From Acidobacteriaceae bacterium TAA 166 (GTDB lineage: Bacteria; Acidobacteriota; Terriglobia; Terriglobales; Acidobacteriaceae): 64,000 nt of DNA. A program made the position numbers and the translations under genes. Shown one piece after another: positions 61,444-64,000 of this stretch (position 1 is its first letter; each line of letters starts with the position of its first letter). The stretch spans positions 1,542,001-1,606,000 of the forward strand of contig ATWD01000001.1 of NCBI GenBank assembly GCA_000421065.1, written 5' to 3'. The notes under the pieces were generated by a model, which saw only the letters and a list, made by a program, of their open reading frames with translations, was not told the origin of the DNA and did no database searches.

Positions 61444-61462
61444 ACCCCACGTGGGTTCATTT
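61438..61462 (+). terminator. Intrinsic terminator overlapping the J-domain gene stop
   Basis: AAATGAACCC (61438-61447) and GGGTTCATTT (61453-61462) form a perfect 10-bp stem with a 5-nt CACGT loop. The TGA stop codon (61441-61443) is inside the left arm. The symmetric A/T ends allow function on both strands. Confidence 0.65.
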
Positions 61463-61800
61463 CCAAGCTCCAATGCAGATGGGTTTTTCCCGAAATGCGC
61501 GAAGCGGAATCACCTATTGATCTATCCAAACTCAGATCCTCGGGAGGGTTTGTCCCGAACCGCGCACTTCGGTTTCGGATGATGGCGAGTTATCTCGTTT
61601 TTGTAGAGCCGCGACCACGATGGGCCGCTTAGATGTCGGTTAATGCACAGAAATCTGAGGTACGCTTTTCTCGCGAACAATTGCGGAAAGATGCTCTGCG
61701 ATTAGAGACAGTTCCTCACCCCGACATTGCCAGAGATTGCCGATGAGGATCCCTCGGATCGTCCGATCCTTGTCTGGGCCTAGTTTGTAGAAAGGACAAG
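61463..61800. other. Intergenic region within the element
   Basis: No gene, repeat or RNA signal that I can support. It presumably contains the promoter of the gene at 61801 and its partners. Confidence 0.4.
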
Positions 61801-62127
61801 ATGCCAGTAAGATCGGCCAACGTCATGACCAATACCAACGAATCCGACGACCAAAATAGCCAACGTATCGCTTTCACAAAGCTCATGGTAGAGAAACTTC
61901 AGGACGAGTTGCTTGAGCAGGTTGAGAGCTTTGCAGAGAACCATCCCGACTGCGACCCCACCGCCTTCCCGGTGGCTGTCGGCCAGGCTTTTGTCGCCCA
62001 GTGTCTCAAGACCTATGGAGAGGATGGCTTTAGCGCGGCGCGCCAACAGGGACTGGCAATCGCGAATGAGATGGAGCGTGCTTTCCGGCAGGAGCCTGAG
62101 AGTGGAGGACAACGCAGAACCCAATAG
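61801..62127 (+). CDS. Small acidic hypothetical protein (108 aa)
   Basis: Soluble and helical (KLMVEKLQDELLEQVESFAENHPD, VAVGQAFVAQCLKTYGEDGF). AAAGGACA before the ATG is an acceptable ribosome site; a second Met at residue 9 is possible. It is 14 bp ahead of the lipoprotein gene, so the two share an operon. I do not recognise the family; its place suggests an accessory gene of the element. Confidence 0.6.
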   Translation: MPVRSANVMTNTNESDDQNSQRIAFTKLMVEKLQDELLEQVESFAENHPDCDPTAFPVAVGQAFVAQCLKTYGEDGFSAARQQGLAIANEMERAFRQEPESGGQRRTQ

Positions 62128-62141
62128 GAGGAACGAGAGTT

Positions 62142-62594
62142 ATGAAGAGGGTTGCACAGTGTGCTTGCTATCTGTTCATCGCGCTTCTTACTGGCTGTAA
62201 ACCGCATCCGCCCCAAGTCGCCGGCAGATGGCACGGATCGAGCCACCTTAGCGCCAATTACAAGACTGCGCTTAGCAGTACACCGCGCAACGAAAGCGTA
62301 CCCGCTGAGTTTGTTCTGGTGCTTACCCAAACCGGACAAACTGTCCAGGGCGATGCGTCGGTAACCGCGGCCAGGAACAAACCCATTCATATTCCAATTG
62401 GTACGGGCGTCGTCCAGCCGGACGGGAAGCTCTCCCTGGAGGGGGATTCCAGTTTCGGCCTGGCTCGCGCCCACTTGAGCTTTGATGGGAAGGTTGAACC
62501 CGGCAAGATTATGGGCACGGTCAATGTTGCCCTCAATAATGTCAGTGGCACAGCAGAGAATAAGGGATCTCTTACCCTGACGCCCTCCAACTGA
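62142..62594 (+). CDS. Small lipoprotein, unknown
   Basis: 150 aa with a lipoprotein signal: basic start MKRVAQ, hydrophobic core, lipobox LLTGC (Cys about residue 19). The mature part has short beta strands with repeated hydrophilic turns (EFVLVLTQTGQTVQGDASV, GKLSLEGDSSFGLARAHLSFDGKV, GTVNVALNNVSGTAE), suggesting a small beta-barrel or sandwich. AGGAGGAA gives a strong ribosome site. It could act in surface exclusion or conjugation envelope functions, but no motif decides. Confidence 0.7.
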   Translation: MKRVAQCACYLFIALLTGCKPHPPQVAGRWHGSSHLSANYKTALSSTPRNESVPAEFVLVLTQTGQTVQGDASVTAARNKPIHIPIGTGVVQPDGKLSLEGDSSFGLARAHLSFDGKVEPGKIMGTVNVALNNVSGTAENKGSLTLTPSN

Positions 62595-62684
62595 TCTTTT
62601 TCCGAGCGATGGTCAGAAATTTGACCGAAGGTCGGTTCCACTCCATGCTTCCTTCCGCGCGGCAGGTTCCGCGCGGAGGTGGAA

Positions 62685-63641
62685 GTGTTCGAGTCACCGG
62701 AACAAGCCCTTCATGCTCTGGCAGCCGCAGGCTATCTCACCGATCGGGTAACGGCGACGACCGTCTATCTCGCCGCCCAGCTGCACAAGCCATTACTGCT
62801 CGAAGGCCCCGCAGGTGGCGGTAAAACCGAGCTTGCTTATGCGGTGACCCGGGCATGCAACTGTCCGATCGAGGCTTTGCCCTGCTTTGAAGGGATCACC
62901 GCGAAGGACGCCATTGGGGACTTTGATGAGGCGCTCCGCAAGCTGTACCTCGAAACGCTTCCGCGCACTCAACACCTTGACCCTAGAGCGTTGGCCCGCG
63001 AGGTAAATCGACTCGAATTCTTTCTTCCGGGACCGTTGCTCAAGTCCCTGCTCTCCAAAGAGCCCTGTGTCCTGCTCGTCGACGAGCTCGACAAGGTCGG
63101 CCGCGCCTTCGAGGCAGTACTGCTCGAAGTCTTGTCCCGCTGGCAGATCTCGGAGCCACGCCTTGGCACGATCGCTGCCGAATCTATCCCTTTCGCTGTG
63201 CTCACTTCCAACGCGGAGCGCCGGCTAGGCGACGCGATACGGCGTCGCTGCCTGTATCTGCGTATCGAATACCCCACTGCCCAGCTTGAGGGAGAGATCG
63301 TCGCTCGGCGCACACCAACGGCGTCGCCCTATACCCATCGCCTGATCGCCGGATTTGCCAAGGCCTCGCGCGCGTATCGGCTCGAAAAGCCACCTTCCAT
63401 CTCCGAGATGATCGATATGGCAATCGCGGTGGAGATACTCCATCTCGATGACGTCACGGATGAGCATCGAGATATTCTCCTACCCCTCTTCGCAAAGACG
63501 GAACGGGATCGCAAGAAGCTGGCCGATCTCAAGGACGCCTTTTCAACCATCCTGTATGCCGCGAAGCTCTATGCAAAGGAGAACGAAGGGCGCGATGCGA
63601 TCGAGCTCTTTGAGCAGGTAGCGGAGGAGCAGGTCGCATGA
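62685..63641 (+). CDS. MoxR-type AAA+ ATPase
   Basis: 318 aa from GTG 62685, which is properly spaced after GGAGGT (62675-62680); the GTG at 62679 lies inside that ribosome site. Walker A is LLEGPAGGGKTELA (about residue 42), Walker B VLLVDELDKVG, sensor 1 VLTSNAERRLGDA, and the arginine finger region DAIRRRCLYLRIEYP. MoxR ATPases act as chaperones in assembling or activating protein complexes and are usually paired with a VWA-domain protein. The next gene is a lytic transglycosylase overlapping by 4 bp, and any VWA partner must be outside the window. Confidence 0.85.
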   Translation: MFESPEQALHALAAAGYLTDRVTATTVYLAAQLHKPLLLEGPAGGGKTELAYAVTRACNCPIEALPCFEGITAKDAIGDFDEALRKLYLETLPRTQHLDPRALAREVNRLEFFLPGPLLKSLLSKEPCVLLVDELDKVGRAFEAVLLEVLSRWQISEPRLGTIAAESIPFAVLTSNAERRLGDAIRRRCLYLRIEYPTAQLEGEIVARRTPTASPYTHRLIAGFAKASRAYRLEKPPSISEMIDMAIAVEILHLDDVTDEHRDILLPLFAKTERDRKKLADLKDAFSTILYAAKLYAKENEGRDAIELFEQVAEEQVA

Positions 63642-64000
63642 ATCGAGCCCTCATGCTCTCTGTGGTTTTCGTGATTGCCTGCTCCGTGGCGCGAGCTCAG
63701 AGCGCCGACCAGGAATCGCTGTACTACGCAAACGCATATGCGGATCATTATGGCGTTCCGCGTGCTCTTGTACACGCGATTGTCGAGCAGGAGTCAGGGT
63801 GGAATCATTTGGCTGTATCGAACGTGGGCGCGCGAGGTCTGGGCCAGCTCATGCCGGGCACCGCTCAAACCTATCGCGTACACAACCTATTCTCAAAATC
63901 AGAGAACCTCAGTGGCTGCGTCCGTTATCTCCGCGATCTTCTGTGGAGATTTCACGGAGACATGCGACTTGCCGTTGCAGCCTACTACACCGGTGAACAC
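63638..64000 (+). CDS. Lytic transglycosylase, SLT/VirB1-like, cut by the window end
   Basis: The first 121 codons are visible. A signal peptide (MNRALMLSVVFVIACSVARAQ) is followed by an SLT domain: YGVPRALVHAIVEQESGWNH with the catalytic Glu in QESGW, then VSNVGARGLGQLMPGTAQTY and LRLAVAAYYTGE-type end. The ATG overlaps the MoxR stop as ATGA. These enzymes open the peptidoglycan for secretion or conjugation machinery. With an integrase nearby this suggests a type IV secretion region to the right, not visible here. Confidence 0.8.
   Translation, partial: MNRALMLSVVFVIACSVARAQSADQESLYYANAYADHYGVPRALVHAIVEQESGWNHLAVSNVGARGLGQLMPGTAQTYRVHNLFSKSENLSGCVRYLRDLLWRFHGDMRLAVAAYYTGEH

Noticed and set aside
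1-64000. CRISPR arrays, rRNA operons and insertion sequences
   Set aside because: No regularly spaced direct repeats, no rRNA-like stretch and no transposase gene were found; the internal repeats seen are NRPS domain homology.

Overview
The window looks like an acidobacterial chromosome, close to Terriglobus, Edaphobacter or Granulicella. The pointers are an orphan MacB/FtsX-type permease of the acidobacterial duplicated type, an ECF sigma / zinc-finger anti-sigma pair beside a TPR-CHAT gene, and moderate GC. The taxonomy is inference; no rRNA gene is present.

Layout. (1) 1-750: left edge of a leftward operon with a PqqD-like protein (RiPP or PQQ type), then a control region with a perfect 18-bp palindrome. 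(2) 751-7837: an XRE/S24-like regulator, a TPR-CHAT caspase-like gene split by a frameshift, an S41/PDZ protease translationally coupled to it, and a convergent ECF sigma / anti-sigma operon. Together these look like a proteolysis-linked sigma-factor signalling module. A SANT-like DNA-binding protein follows. (3) 8204-52067: a complete nonribosomal peptide cluster of about 44 kb. It opens with a NusG paralogue of the RfaH/LoaP/UpxY kind, followed by an orphan permease, an ABC-2 exporter and three giant NRPS genes (3187, 3264 and 3871 aa). These encode nine modules, four dual E/C domains and a tandem thioesterase. Behind them come an aminotransferase-SnoaL fusion, an SbnA/SbnB pair for L-2,3-diaminopropionate (Dap), an unknown protein and an Sfp-type phosphopantetheinyl transferase. 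An antisense DUF4097-like gene sits inside. (4) 52470-58066: a secreted TIG-like/coiled-coil protein with two tiny coupled genes, a small hypothetical gene, and a large protein with a HEPN-like C-terminus. (5) 58601-64000: a 40-bp tRNA-Val fragment, a tyrosine recombinase, an excisionase-like protein, a J-domain protein with an apparent ATC start, a lipoprotein, a MoxR-type ATPase and a lytic transglycosylase cut by the window end. This reads as the left end of an integrative (probably conjugative) element.

How the cluster may work. The NusG paralogue probably lets RNA polymerase read the ~40 kb operon; hairpins at 9149-9168 and 11860-11903 are candidate recruitment or termination sites. SbnA/SbnB supply Dap and the PPTase activates nine carrier proteins. 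Collinear reading of the adenylation pockets gives roughly Ser - X - Ser-like - D-Val - cationic (Dap candidate) - D-hydrophobic/aromatic - D-Val-like - (D-)Val-like - Ala. TE1 releases the product; TE2 lacks its nucleophilic serine. The transporters would export the product. I recognise no described product that matches this combination.
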